A DNA stretch of 64,000 bases from Chitinophaga niabensis (GTDB lineage: Bacteria > Bacteroidota > Bacteroidia > Chitinophagales > Chitinophagaceae): the NCBI RefSeq assembly GCF_900129465.1, contig NZ_FSRA01000001.1:1798001-1862000 (forward strand), given 5' to 3'. The stretch's first letter is position 1. Each line of letters begins with the position of its first letter. A program made the translations under genes and the position numbers. Below the pieces are notes generated by a model, which saw only the letters and a program-made list of their open reading frames with translations, did no database searches and was not told where the DNA came from. Of the stretch, positions 32,556 through 41,472 are shown piece by piece.

Positions 32556-34369
32556 TAGGCTGTGTGCTGCTGATAGCCACATTAACTATACCATCTTTTG
32601 CTCAGGAAAACGGCAAAAGTATTTTGATCTACACCAATGATCAAAAATTCCTGGTACCACTTATAGAAAAATTCCTGCGGGAATTATCCATAGAAGGTAC
32701 CCCTGTTTTTTCAACTGTTACCAATCTCAATGAAATTAATGCTTCCATTAAATCAGATGAAGTGTTAAGGGAAATCATTCAACGTCTTTCCAACAGAAGC
32801 TATCCTGTATCAAATAATGCAAAGATTTACCTTAAAAAAGTGGCGGATCAGTTAGAAGCCCACGATCTATTCCTTCGCATTTATATAAACAGGATCGATA
32901 ATGTTTTGGAATATCAATTTTACCTCTATAATTCAAAAGCTTTTACGAAAGGTACTTCCGGTCAATTTCCCCAAAATGATATTGTTAAACCAGTTTATTT
33001 TACCAGTTTCATAGTGGACATCAATAATTCCAATTATAAGGATATCCTTAACCTGGAAGTCAAAAAGATGATCAGCGAAGAGTTTCCTGCTACTAATCAA
33101 TCTCCCCTGGCATTTATAATGTATGGATCTGACAGACGTGCCAAATATTATGTTGCACTGAATGATACAATAACACTTAATGGAGGTTTCAGTCGGGACC
33201 TGGACCCTGTAGGAGGGAAATTAAAGTATTCCTGGATCGGGGAAGAACGCCTTGGCCCTGATGAAGATATCTATCAGGAAGTACTTACTGATATTAACGG
33301 AAGATGCAGCTTTGTTGCCAATAGAGTGGGTTCCTACCGGGTATTTCTTCAGGTATTTGATGGTATTGATTATTCAGCGGTAGATTCCGTAGATTTCATT
33401 ATCCGTCAAAGACCAATTATACATATCCCATATAAAACAGTGAAAACAGCATACGTGAATTATTTATGGGAAAAAAAGAAAAACATTTCAGGAACCCTTG
33501 AAATTTTTTGTTCATCTCGCGTCATCAGCACGCCATATCTAATAAATGAACGATTAAGGAAGGACACGCTAGCACTGGTGGTTGAATACTTTTCGCCCCT
33601 TCCGTTTGGAAAAAGAAGATTGAAGCGTAACATTGACCAGATATTCCAGCGGGATGCTATGGACACAACAGTTGTGGCTCAAAGAATGCCCCTGGGGTTT
33701 AAGCTTTATTTTCAGACCCCCCGGAATAAAACCGTAGAGGAAGTATATTCTGTGGGAGTATCCGGAGAGGGGAATCTTAGTAGCAATTCAGAGAAAATTA
33801 CTGTAAGGCATTTGGCTTATTCGTTTTTATCCCTGCATTTGAGTTACCAGACTAGTAGTTTTTCTTTTAGAGAAAATGGTCCTCCTGATATAGGCACCAT
33901 TGATCATAGAGAAACAAGATTGGGCCTCGGATTTAATTTATTACCTCTGCAAGAAGAAGACGGAACGGGAGAAATGAGTCTTATGGATGGGGAATTTTCG
34001 ATCGGAATTCCGATATCACGCAATTCAACTGTCAATAAGGTCAATATTCCTGCACAAATGGCCATACGTTTTAAATATATTTGGACAAGGGCCAGGATTG
34101 GGATTTCATTTGGGCTTTCTGCTATGTGGGCCAATGTGCATTTTGAAAATAAATATATTAATAAAGGTGAAGCTTGGTCAAAAGCAAGACTATTTACCGG
34201 ATTCAATGAAGGGCTGGAAATAAGGCCTTTTAAGAGAATACCCTTGTATCTTAATGCCATTATTGATTTATCCATCCCGTATTACAGCTTTGAGGTACCC
34301 GACCGGGGAAAAGTAAAAATGGAATACCATTATTTCAATTTAGGGGCAAGGTTTAATCTATTTCAATAA
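32543..34369 (+). CDS. Large exported protein with PKD-like domain and possible barrel C-terminus
   Basis: A 608-residue protein with a signal peptide (MFRIIGCVLLIATLTIPSFAQ). Residues about 25-180 look like an alpha/beta domain (ILIYTNDQKFLVPLIEKFLREL) that may bind a partner. A PKD-like segment at about 195-290 reads DTITLNGGFSRDLDPVGGKLKYSWIG...GSYRVFLQVFDGIDYS. The last 200 residues alternate as in an outer-membrane barrel and end YFNLGARFNLF. It overlaps the membrane-protein gene upstream. I recognise no family; the pair could span inner and outer membranes. Confidence 0.62.
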   Translation: MFRIIGCVLLIATLTIPSFAQENGKSILIYTNDQKFLVPLIEKFLRELSIEGTPVFSTVTNLNEINASIKSDEVLREIIQRLSNRSYPVSNNAKIYLKKVADQLEAHDLFLRIYINRIDNVLEYQFYLYNSKAFTKGTSGQFPQNDIVKPVYFTSFIVDINNSNYKDILNLEVKKMISEEFPATNQSPLAFIMYGSDRRAKYYVALNDTITLNGGFSRDLDPVGGKLKYSWIGEERLGPDEDIYQEVLTDINGRCSFVANRVGSYRVFLQVFDGIDYSAVDSVDFIIRQRPIIHIPYKTVKTAYVNYLWEKKKNISGTLEIFCSSRVISTPYLINERLRKDTLALVVEYFSPLPFGKRRLKRNIDQIFQRDAMDTTVVAQRMPLGFKLYFQTPRNKTVEEVYSVGVSGEGNLSSNSEKITVRHLAYSFLSLHLSYQTSSFSFRENGPPDIGTIDHRETRLGLGFNLLPLQEEDGTGEMSLMDGEFSIGIPISRNSTVNKVNIPAQMAIRFKYIWTRARIGISFGLSAMWANVHFENKYINKGEAWSKARLFTGFNEGLEIRPFKRIPLYLNAIIDLSIPYYSFEVPDRGKVKMEYHYFNLGARFNLFQ

Positions 34370-34372
34370 AAA

Positions 34373-34411
34373 AGAAGGGCCGTACCAAAAGTAATTTGAT
34401 GCACCCCTTCT
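34373..34411 (-). terminator. Probable terminator of the purB-DCC operon
   Basis: AGAAGGG (34373-34379) pairs with CCCTTCT (34405-34411), and the minus strand then reads a run of Ts. The loop is long (25 bases), so confidence is moderate. Confidence 0.4.
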
Positions 34412-34801
34412 CTACAAAAACTTCTTCCTCACCTTTTCATCCGGCACCATACATTGGTCCTTCTTCCCAAACCACCTATACCTGTTCTTCGCGAACCAGC
34501 TATATAATAAGTTCCGCAAACCAACCGGGATCACTATTCCTGCATATAACAGATAATAAGGAAAACCCAGGTGCCGAAGCACTCGCAACACCGCCGTACT
34601 CCGCGTATAGGCCTTATCGTTATCTATCAGCACAAAGGAATCCATGTTATTCTTCAGCCCATGTTGTTGCAGCAGGTCCTGCCCCGCAGCAGACTGCAAA
34701 GGAGCAAACTTAAACCGGTTGTGCTTATCATGCCTGATCACAAAGTTCACACTGCCGTTGCAGAATTTACAAACACCGTCAAACAGGATGATCAGGCTCA
34801 A
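34412..34801 (-). CDS. DCC-family thiol-disulfide oxidoreductase-like protein (DUF393)
   Basis: A 129-residue protein with the DxxCxxC signature: D8-G-V-C11-K-F-C14-N. HDKHNRFKFAPLQS and STAVLRVLRHLG fit the DCC family, a thioredoxin-like group of unknown substrate. Its start overlaps the purB stop by four bases (34798-34801), so it is translated with purB, although no functional link is known to me. Confidence 0.85.
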   Translation of the reverse strand: MSLIILFDGVCKFCNGSVNFVIRHDKHNRFKFAPLQSAAGQDLLQQHGLKNNMDSFVLIDNDKAYTRSTAVLRVLRHLGFPYYLLYAGIVIPVGLRNLLYSWFAKNRYRWFGKKDQCMVPDEKVRKKFL

Positions 34802-36138
34802 TGGATACCGGTATAATTATGAGGGGTGATCGCTTTCAGCTCTTTCTTCAGGGTAGCACTGATCTTCAGGCCATCAATGAATTTAAGCATTGTTTTCTGC
34901 GTGATCTGCTCACCGTTACGCGTTAATTCTTTCAACGCTTCGTAAGGCTGCGGATAATTTTCACGGCGCAAAACAGTTTGTATCGCCTCGGCAACAACTG
35001 CCCAGTTATTCTCCAGGTCAGCCTGCAATTTCGCCGCGTTGAGGATCAGTTTGCCCAAACCTTTTTCGAGGGATTTAACAGCCAGTATGGTATGCGCCAT
35101 TGGCACACCAACATTGCGGAGTACAGTGGAATCCGTGAGGTCGCGCTGCAAGCGGGAGATAGGAAGTTTAGCACTTAAGTGTTCAAACAAAGCATTCGCC
35201 AGGCCAAGGTTTCCTTCCGCATTTTCAAAGTCGATGGGGTTCACTTTATGCGGCATCGCAGAAGAACCCACTTCGTTCTTTTTGATCTTCTGTTTGAAGT
35301 AATCCATGGAGATATACGTCCACACATCACGCGCAAAATCCACGAGGATATTGTTCACACGTTTTAAAGTATCAAATTGCGCAGAGAGGTTATCGTAATG
35401 TTCAATCTGCGTGGTGTATTGCATCCTTTGCAGGCCCAATACCCCATTTACAAACTTATTGCCGAACTTCTCCCAGTTGATGGAAGGGAAAGCCACATGG
35501 TGCGCATTGAAATTCCCCGTTGCACCACCAAATTTAGCTGCAAAAGGTATCTGGCCTAATAATTTGATCTGGCCTTCGAGCCTTTCCACAAACACGAGTA
35601 TCTCTTTGCCCAAACGGGTAGGAGATGCGGGTTGACCATGTGTTCTGGCCAGCATCGGAACGGCTTTCCATTCCTTTGCCAGTTTCTTCAGGTGAATGAT
35701 CAGGTTGGAGATGGCAGGCAGGTAAACATGCTCTACTGCTTCCTTCCAGAGCAGGGGAGTAGCGGTGTTATTCACATCCTGGGAAGTAAGCCCGAAGTGG
35801 ATCCACTCCAGTTTATCTTCCAGGCCAAGGGCTTTCAGTTCGTTCTTCAGGAAATATTCCACCGCTTTAACGTCGTGGTTGGTGATCTTCTCTGTATCCT
35901 TTACCAGTTGAGCGTTTTCAATGGTAAAAGATTGATAGATGTTCCTTAAAGCAGGGATCTTGGCTTTTGGCAGTGTAAAAAGCTTCTGGTCCGCCAGGGC
36001 TATGAAATATTCTACCTCTACCTGTACACGGTAGCGTATCAACGCAAACTCGGAAAAATAGGGAGCCAGTTCTTCCAGTTGTCCTCTGTAACGCCCGTCT
36101 ACCGGGGAAATAGCAGTTAAAGCTTGTAATTGCATCAT
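34798..36138 (-). CDS. purB: Adenylosuccinate lyase
   Basis: A 446-residue fumarase-superfamily enzyme that cleaves SAICAR and adenylosuccinate in purine synthesis. The N-terminus (ALTAISPVDGRYRGQLEELAPYFSEF) and the signature loop SSAMPHKVNPIDFENAEGN, which carries the catalytic serine, are the long PurB type found in E. coli. ARTHGQPASPT provides the histidine motif. It is complete and is followed by the overlapping DCC gene. Confidence 0.94.
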   Translation of the reverse strand: MMQLQALTAISPVDGRYRGQLEELAPYFSEFALIRYRVQVEVEYFIALADQKLFTLPKAKIPALRNIYQSFTIENAQLVKDTEKITNHDVKAVEYFLKNELKALGLEDKLEWIHFGLTSQDVNNTATPLLWKEAVEHVYLPAISNLIIHLKKLAKEWKAVPMLARTHGQPASPTRLGKEILVFVERLEGQIKLLGQIPFAAKFGGATGNFNAHHVAFPSINWEKFGNKFVNGVLGLQRMQYTTQIEHYDNLSAQFDTLKRVNNILVDFARDVWTYISMDYFKQKIKKNEVGSSAMPHKVNPIDFENAEGNLGLANALFEHLSAKLPISRLQRDLTDSTVLRNVGVPMAHTILAVKSLEKGLGKLILNAAKLQADLENNWAVVAEAIQTVLRRENYPQPYEALKELTRNGEQITQKTMLKFIDGLKISATLKKELKAITPHNYTGIH

Positions 36139-36191
36139 ATTTTAATTAACCAGTCAATATAGCCCCAGCATTTAGTTTGCAGGAATTACTT

Positions 36192-36199
36192 TATTTTTG
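36192..36199 (+). promoter_or_regulatory. -7 promoter element for mqnA
   Basis: TATTTTTG matches TAnnTTTG and lies 20 bases before the TTG start codon at 36220. Confidence 0.5.
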
Positions 36200-36219
36200 C
36201 AGGCTCAAAATTACGGAAA

Positions 36220-36957
36220 TTGGAACGGAAAGTAAAAGTAGCGGCAGTTAGTTATTTGAATACGAAACCTTTATTATATGGTTTCAGGGATCATAAAGTG
36301 TTACGCTCCATGGAGCTGACAATGGATTATCCGGCTAAGATAGCCCGCCAGCTGATTGATGGAGAAGTAGATCTGGCCCTGGTGCCGGTGGCAATTATTC
36401 CAAAATTGAAAGAATACCATATCATCGCAGATTTCTGCATTGGTGCGGAAGGCCCTGTTGCCTCTGTTTGCCTTTTCAGCGAAGTACCCCTGCAGGAGAT
36501 CAAACGCATTTACCTCGACTATCAAAGCCGTACTTCTGTAGCCCTTCTGAAGGTTTTGGTACAGGAACACTGGAAACTGAACGTGGAATTTGTGGAAACC
36601 ACCGGAGATTACCAGGACCTGATCAAAGGAACCGACGCCGGGCTCGTAATTGGAGACCGTGCCCTCAGACAACGCCTCGTTTCCCCTTATATATATGATC
36701 TCGGCGAAGCCTGGGTCCGCTTCACCAGCCTGCCTTTTGTGTTCGCAGCCTGGATCAGCAACCGCCCGCTGCCTGTGGAATTCATCCAGCAGTTCAACGA
36801 TGCCAACCAGATCGGGCTCAACAATCTCCCGATGGTAGTATCAGAGAACGGCAGTCCGGATTACGACCTCACCACTTATTATACCCAGAACATCAGTTAC
36901 CGTTTAACGCCTGCAAAGCGGCAGGGCATGCAAAAGTTCCTCAGTTACCTGCAATAA
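36220..36957 (+). CDS. mqnA: Chorismate dehydratase (futalosine menaquinone pathway)
   Basis: A 245-residue periplasmic-binding-protein-like enzyme that makes 3-enolpyruvylbenzoate from chorismate, the first step of futalosine-dependent menaquinone synthesis. The N-terminus KVKVAAVSYLNTKPLLYG and the later DLALVPVAIIPKL, IGDRALR and DLGEAWVRFTSLPFVFAAW are MqnA signatures. The start appears to be TTG at 36220, since no ATG precedes the conserved KVAAVSYLN. No other mqn genes are in the window. A reductase-like gene follows after 32 bases. Confidence 0.88.
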   Translation: MERKVKVAAVSYLNTKPLLYGFRDHKVLRSMELTMDYPAKIARQLIDGEVDLALVPVAIIPKLKEYHIIADFCIGAEGPVASVCLFSEVPLQEIKRIYLDYQSRTSVALLKVLVQEHWKLNVEFVETTGDYQDLIKGTDAGLVIGDRALRQRLVSPYIYDLGEAWVRFTSLPFVFAAWISNRPLPVEFIQQFNDANQIGLNNLPMVVSENGSPDYDLTTYYTQNISYRLTPAKRQGMQKFLSYLQ

Positions 36958-36989
36958 ATGCTTAACTTTCAATACTAAATTCATGCAGT

Positions 36990-37646
36990 ATGAAGGCAGG
37001 CATCATTGGTTCTGGCGTGGTAGGTACTACCATAGGCCAGGGGCTGGTACGTTTAGGCCACTCCGTTATGATCGGAACACGGCATCCCAAACAGGAAAAA
37101 CTACAGCAATGGATGATGGAAAACAGCCCTGGTGGCAGTGTTGGTACCTTCGCTGAAACAGCCGCCTATGGAGATGTGATCTTTCTTTGTACAAATTGGA
37201 GTGGTACGCAGAACGTGATCGAGCAAGCCGGTGTATGGAATTTTAAAAAGAAGATAATTATTGATATCACCAATCCCCTGGATGGCAAAGGGCCTGATAA
37301 ATCCGGGAGGCTTGGACTGGCCCCCGGCAATAGCAATTCCGGAGGAGAACAGGTACAGGCCTGGTTACCCGATGCCCATGTAGTAAAAGCCCTCAACACC
37401 GTAGGCAACCTCCTGATGATCAACCCTCAGTTCCAGGAAGGAGATCCCACCATGCTCATTGCAGGAAACGATAACCTGGCCAAAAAAGCAGTCAGCGAGA
37501 TCCTCCGTCAATTAGGCTGGAAAGACATTGCAGACATCGGCAACATCGAAATGAGCCGTTACCTGGAAGGGCTAGCGGTGATCTGGTGTGCTATCGGATT
37601 CCGGGAAGGCAGCTGGGACCACGCTTTCAGGTTACTGCGGAAGTAG
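36990..37646 (+). CDS. F420-dependent NADP reductase-like oxidoreductase
   Basis: A 218-residue Rossmann protein with the nucleotide motif GIIGSGVVGTTIGQGLVRLGH (residues 4-24) and SVMIGTRHP, which suits NADP binding. IIDITNPLDG and VVKALNTVGNLLM match the COG2085 group related to F420H2:NADP oxidoreductase. Bacteroidota lack F420 as far as I know, so the real substrate is unknown. Its end overlaps the convergent MFS gene by 15 bases. Confidence 0.78.
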   Translation: MKAGIIGSGVVGTTIGQGLVRLGHSVMIGTRHPKQEKLQQWMMENSPGGSVGTFAETAAYGDVIFLCTNWSGTQNVIEQAGVWNFKKKIIIDITNPLDGKGPDKSGRLGLAPGNSNSGGEQVQAWLPDAHVVKALNTVGNLLMINPQFQEGDPTMLIAGNDNLAKKAVSEILRQLGWKDIADIGNIEMSRYLEGLAVIWCAIGFREGSWDHAFRLLRK

Positions 37647-38906
37647 TTCCTCCCGAATGCTTTCCTCCTTAACAGCGGAAGTCTCAGCAACAGCAGTAGT
37701 TTTCCTGAATGCCCTGATAGCCAGCACAGCAGCAATAGAAGTCATAATAGAAGCCAGGAAGAATGGCGCTCCCGGGAAACGGAAAACCGTATCCTTCTTC
37801 GTAAAGAAGTGAAACACCCCTGTCATCACCAAAGGCCCGATAATATTACTCAAACTGATCAGGCTGGTCATAGCGCCCTGTAATTCCCCCTGTTCAGAAG
37901 AAGATACCTGGTTACTCATAATACCTTGCAGCGATGGCCCAAAGACCCCGCCCATACTATATAATACCAGGATAGCAAACATCATCCATCCGGCCGTGGC
38001 CAGGCCAAACAGCAAAAAGCTGGTGGTATAGATCAGTAAACCAATGTAAACTGCCCTATGGTAGCCGAGTTTCGGCAGAACGATCCTGATCAGCCCACCT
38101 TGCACAATGGCCAGCAGGATCCCTGAAAGGGAAAGCGAAAGCCCCACCATATCCTCTTCCCAGTTGAATTTATACATGTTATAGAACGTCCAGTTGCTTT
38201 GAATGGCATGAACAGCAGTATAGATCAGGAAAACTGCGCCCAGCAGGGAATAGATCTTCTGATAGTTCTTCAATTGCTTTAAAGTACCAACCGGGTTGGA
38301 ACGTTTCCATTCAAAAGCCCGCCTGTTCTCTCTTTTAAGGGATTCCGGCAGAATGAAATAACCATACAGCGCATTTAATAAAGACATACCCGCCGTTATC
38401 AGGAAAGGTGCATGAACACCCCAGAGCTTACTGGCAAATCCTCCGATAGAGGGGCCCAGCGTAAATCCTATCCCCAAAGCCATCCCCAGCAGGCCAAAGT
38501 TCTGAGCCCGTTTTTCAGGGGTACTGATATCTGCAATATAGGCGGAAGCCGCTGTGATACTGGCTCCGGTGAATCCCAATATGATCCTTCCCACAAATAA
38601 CCAGAAGATAGAAGGCGCAAAAGCCAGGAAAAGGTAATCCACGCCCATACCAAACATGGAAAGCAGGAGCACGGGCCTCCTTCCGTAACGGTCACTCAGC
38701 CCTCCGAGGATAGGCGCACACACAAATTGTATAATGGCATAGGAAAAAGTAAGCCAGCCACCGTATTGGGCAGCATCACTAATATCGCCACCGGTAAGGG
38801 TTTCAATTAGTTTGGGAACAACGGGGGAAATAATGCCAAACCCGGTAAAATCGATCAGTAAAGTGATGAAGATGAACGATAACGCCCACTTCTGCCTGTC
38901 AGCCAT
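37632..38906 (-). CDS. MFS transporter, TCR/Tet-type
   Basis: A 424-residue twelve-helix exporter. Motif A is GGLSDRYGRRPVLL (loop 2-3), motif C is GFTLGPSIGG (helix 5), and FGIISPVVPKL near the N-terminus is typical of TetA-like drug:proton antiporters. Homologues are often annotated as tetracycline transporters, but most chromosomal Bacteroidota members have no shown drug. No TetR repressor is adjacent. Promoter element at 38923-38930. Confidence 0.87.
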   Translation of the reverse strand: MADRQKWALSFIFITLLIDFTGFGIISPVVPKLIETLTGGDISDAAQYGGWLTFSYAIIQFVCAPILGGLSDRYGRRPVLLLSMFGMGVDYLFLAFAPSIFWLFVGRIILGFTGASITAASAYIADISTPEKRAQNFGLLGMALGIGFTLGPSIGGFASKLWGVHAPFLITAGMSLLNALYGYFILPESLKRENRRAFEWKRSNPVGTLKQLKNYQKIYSLLGAVFLIYTAVHAIQSNWTFYNMYKFNWEEDMVGLSLSLSGILLAIVQGGLIRIVLPKLGYHRAVYIGLLIYTTSFLLFGLATAGWMMFAILVLYSMGGVFGPSLQGIMSNQVSSSEQGELQGAMTSLISLSNIIGPLVMTGVFHFFTKKDTVFRFPGAPFFLASIMTSIAAVLAIRAFRKTTAVAETSAVKEESIREELLPQ

Positions 38907-38922
38907 TGTATAAAAATTTGGG

Positions 38923-38930
38923 CAAAACTA
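38923..38930 (-). promoter_or_regulatory. -7 promoter element for the MFS gene
   Basis: TAGTTTTG on the minus strand matches TAnnTTTG, 16 bases before the start codon. Confidence 0.5.
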
Positions 38931-39031
38931 GCAGGAATAAAACTCAGAAGGATTAAACAAATGACGTACACAATTTGTAATCGTTGAACGTGGAATGATA
39001 ATTGTAAACTCTACTTATAAAACCATACATT

Positions 39032-39193
39032 ATGTTACGCTGGGCAGTTATTTTCCTGATCATCGCCATTGTGGCTGCAGTATTTGGATTCGGCGGGATC
39101 GCCGCTGGCGCTGTTTCTATCGCGCGTATCCTCTTCTTTATCTTCGTGGTATTGTTCCTGATCTCGCTGATCGGCGGTCTGCTAAGGAAGTGA
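39032..39193 (+). CDS. YtjA-type small membrane protein (DUF1328)
   Basis: ATG 39032 encodes 53 residues beginning [20 protein letters not shown], then [22 protein letters not shown] and GGLLRK. This matches the DUF1328/YtjA family of two-helix membrane proteins, often induced by envelope or osmotic stress. Its stop overlaps the convergent recF stop by 12 bases. A longer reading frame in another phase over the same DNA has no recognisable features. Confidence 0.88.
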   Translation: MLRWAVIFLIIAIVAAVFGFGGIAAGAVSIARILFFIFVVLFLISLIGGLLRK

Positions 39194-40267
39194 TTCCTGC
39201 ATATTGATCAGCTGGATCATTTCCGGATTGCCGGAGAATGCCTGTAATAGCCGTTCTCCGTGTGTATCTGTAATGAACACCTGTCCGTAACCAGGCCCCT
39301 GCACCAGTTGGATGAGCCTGGAAACCCTTTCCTGGTCCAGCTTTTCGAACACATCATCCAGCAAAAGGATAGGAGGGAACTGTTTATGCTCCCGGATGGC
39401 TTCGTACTGTGCCAGTTTCAGGGCAAAGAGGAAACTCTTGCGCTGGCCCTGGGAAGCACTGGTTTTCATGGGATGTTCATCCAGCAGGAACAACAGATCG
39501 TCCCGGTGGATGCCCTGTGTGGTCCTTTGCATTTGTTTGTCCCGCAGGCGGTTAATGGCCAGCAATTCAAACAGGTCCCGCTCCAGGAGCTGGCTTTGAT
39601 ACCGGAAAGCCACTACTTCATGACGCCCTGCCAGGTAATCATATTTCTGCTGTACCTGTCCGATGAAGGTCTGGAGGAAAAACTTCCGGGCTTCGAAGAT
39701 CGGCACCCCATGTTGTACCAGTTGTTCATCAAACACATCCAGCAAAGCGTCAGGGGAGGGGGCCAGTGATTTAAGGAGGCTGTTCCGTTGTTGCAGTACC
39801 TTATGATAAGCGATCAGGTGGTCCAGGTAGCCAGGTTGTAACTGGGAAAGCAAACTATCCAGCCAGCGGCGGCGGTCTTCACTTCCCCCGAGAATGATCT
39901 CTGCATCGTCCGGTGCAATCATCACAGCCGGGAACTGACCAATATGGCGGGAGAACTTCTCATAACTTTCCTCATTCAGTGCAATCTCCTTTTTCCCTTC
40001 CTTTACCGTACAAACAATCTTCTCGTCCCGCGAATGCCTTACAAAATGAGCTTCCAGCCGGAAACCATTGGTGGTATACTGCACATTCTGGTTTTCAGCC
40101 GTACTGAAATAGCTTTTGGTGAAACAGAGATAATATATGGCATCCAGCAGATTGGTCTTGCCGGAACCATTATGCCCGGTGATGCCCACAATCCTCCTGG
40201 AAAAGTGGAATACCCGGTGGGAGTAATTCTTAAATTGGGTAAGTGCTATTTTAGAAACAGATAACAA
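39182..40267 (-). CDS. recF: DNA replication and repair protein RecF
   Basis: A 361-residue SMC-like ATPase that loads RecA at gaps with RecO and RecR. Walker A is G31-HNGSGKT38, Walker B is [13 protein letters not shown], the signature motif is TSASQGQRK, and RFxN-type contacts ([14 protein letters not shown]) lie at the N-terminus. The length fits RecF. It is not next to dnaA or dnaN, which is common outside the classical origin cluster. Confidence 0.93.
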   Translation of the reverse strand: MLSVSKIALTQFKNYSHRVFHFSRRIVGITGHNGSGKTNLLDAIYYLCFTKSYFSTAENQNVQYTTNGFRLEAHFVRHSRDEKIVCTVKEGKKEIALNEESYEKFSRHIGQFPAVMIAPDDAEIILGGSEDRRRWLDSLLSQLQPGYLDHLIAYHKVLQQRNSLLKSLAPSPDALLDVFDEQLVQHGVPIFEARKFFLQTFIGQVQQKYDYLAGRHEVVAFRYQSQLLERDLFELLAINRLRDKQMQRTTQGIHRDDLLFLLDEHPMKTSASQGQRKSFLFALKLAQYEAIREHKQFPPILLLDDVFEKLDQERVSRLIQLVQGPGYGQVFITDTHGERLLQAFSGNPEMIQLINMQESLP

Positions 40268-40371
40268 GCTTGTGGTATATAATTAATATAATCAAGTAAT
40301 ATTTTTAACAGGTAGAAGTACAATATATTGCGCGTCTCCGCCTGCCTTCCTACTTCGTTCCGCAAAATTGC

Positions 40372-40401
40372 TTGAATTTGCAGATTTTCCTGTTATATTT
40401 G
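40372..40401 (+). promoter_or_regulatory. Full-consensus Bacteroidota promoter for pdhA
   Basis: TTG (40372-40374), 19 bases, then TATATTTG (40394-40401). This is the exact -33/-7 consensus and the best promoter in the window. It shows that the TTG at 40372 is a promoter element rather than a start codon. Confidence 0.75.
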
Positions 40402-40419
40402 CGAACAAATTTAGAAATA

Positions 40420-41430
40420 GTGCAAACTTTAACAGACGTGAAAACGAAATTCTCCAAAGAGACCTATCTATACTGGTACGAATTGATGCTGTTACTGCGC
40501 CGCTTTGAAGAAAAAGCCGGGCAACTTTACGGTATGCAAAAGATCCGTGGATTCTGTCACCTTTACATTGGCCAGGAAGCGATCGCTGCCGGAGCCATGA
40601 CAGCTACCAAACCCGGTGATAAATTCATTACGGCTTATCGTGATCACGCCCTGGCAATCGCTAAAGGTATTTCTCCTGAGGCCTGCATGGCGGAACTGTA
40701 TGGTAAAGCAACAGGTTGTTCCAAAGGTAAAGGTGGCTCTATGCACTTTTTCGATAAAGAACTCGGTTTCTTTGGCGGTCACGGGATCGTAGGTGCGCAG
40801 ATAGGTACAGGTGCTGGTTTGGCTTTTGCTGAGCAATACCTGGGTACGGATAACGCTGTACTTTGCTTCTTTGGTGATGGTGCTGCCCGCCAGGGTATGC
40901 TGCATGAAACCTTTAACATGGCCATGCTGTGGAAACTTCCCGTAGTGTTCATCTGCGAGAACAACCACTATGCAATGGGTACTTCTGTAGAACGTACTTC
41001 CAATGTACTGGATATCTATAAACTGGCAGACGCTTATGAAATGCCTGCTGATTCCATCGACGGAATGAGCTGCGAAGCGGTACACGAAGGAGTGGACAGG
41101 GCTATTAAACGTGCCCGTGAAGGTGGCGGACCAACCCTGCTGGAGATCAAAACTTACCGTTACCGCGGCCACTCTATGAGTGACCCCGCTAAATACCGCA
41201 CCAAAGAAGAGGTAGAAGAGTATAAGGACAGGGATCCCCTGACTGTTGTGCTCAAAACACTGCAGGACAATAAATGGATCACTGATGCTGAACTCGAAGC
41301 CATCACTGAGCGCGTAAAGAATAAAGTGGAAGATTCCGTTAACTTCGCTGAAGAAAGCCCATGGCCTTCTGACGACGAATTGCTGAAGGATGTATATATC
41401 CAGCAGGATTATCCATTCATCGTAGACTAA
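40420..41430 (+). CDS. pdhA: Pyruvate dehydrogenase E1 component, alpha subunit
   Basis: About 336 residues from GTG 40420 (VQTLTDVKTKFSKET); a second GTG at 40438 is possible, and the longer frame from TTG 40372 runs through the promoter. The thiamine-diphosphate motif is GDGAARQGMLHETFNMAMLWKLPVVFICENN, and YRYRGHSMSDP is the conserved phosphorylation-loop region. E1 decarboxylates pyruvate with the beta subunit, which is not adjacent. It ends 42 bases before the TPR gene. Confidence 0.9.
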   Translation: MQTLTDVKTKFSKETYLYWYELMLLLRRFEEKAGQLYGMQKIRGFCHLYIGQEAIAAGAMTATKPGDKFITAYRDHALAIAKGISPEACMAELYGKATGCSKGKGGSMHFFDKELGFFGGHGIVGAQIGTGAGLAFAEQYLGTDNAVLCFFGDGAARQGMLHETFNMAMLWKLPVVFICENNHYAMGTSVERTSNVLDIYKLADAYEMPADSIDGMSCEAVHEGVDRAIKRAREGGGPTLLEIKTYRYRGHSMSDPAKYRTKEEVEEYKDRDPLTVVLKTLQDNKWITDAELEAITERVKNKVEDSVNFAEESPWPSDDELLKDVYIQQDYPFIVD

Positions 41431-41472
41431 TACGGAACCCTATTACCACTATCTAATATATTAGAGCAACAC

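Noticed and set aside
37632..38906. Dedicated tetracycline-resistance gene
   Set aside because: It is TetA-like in motifs only; there is no TetR neighbour and chromosomal homologues are common.
38995..39207. Open frame overlapping the DUF1328 gene in another phase
   Set aside because: The composition is unnatural ([18 protein letters not shown]), while the other phase gives a perfect YtjA-type membrane protein.
40372..40419. TTG start of a longer PdhA
   Set aside because: The TTG is the -33 element of a full-consensus promoter, so upstream codons are not transcribed.
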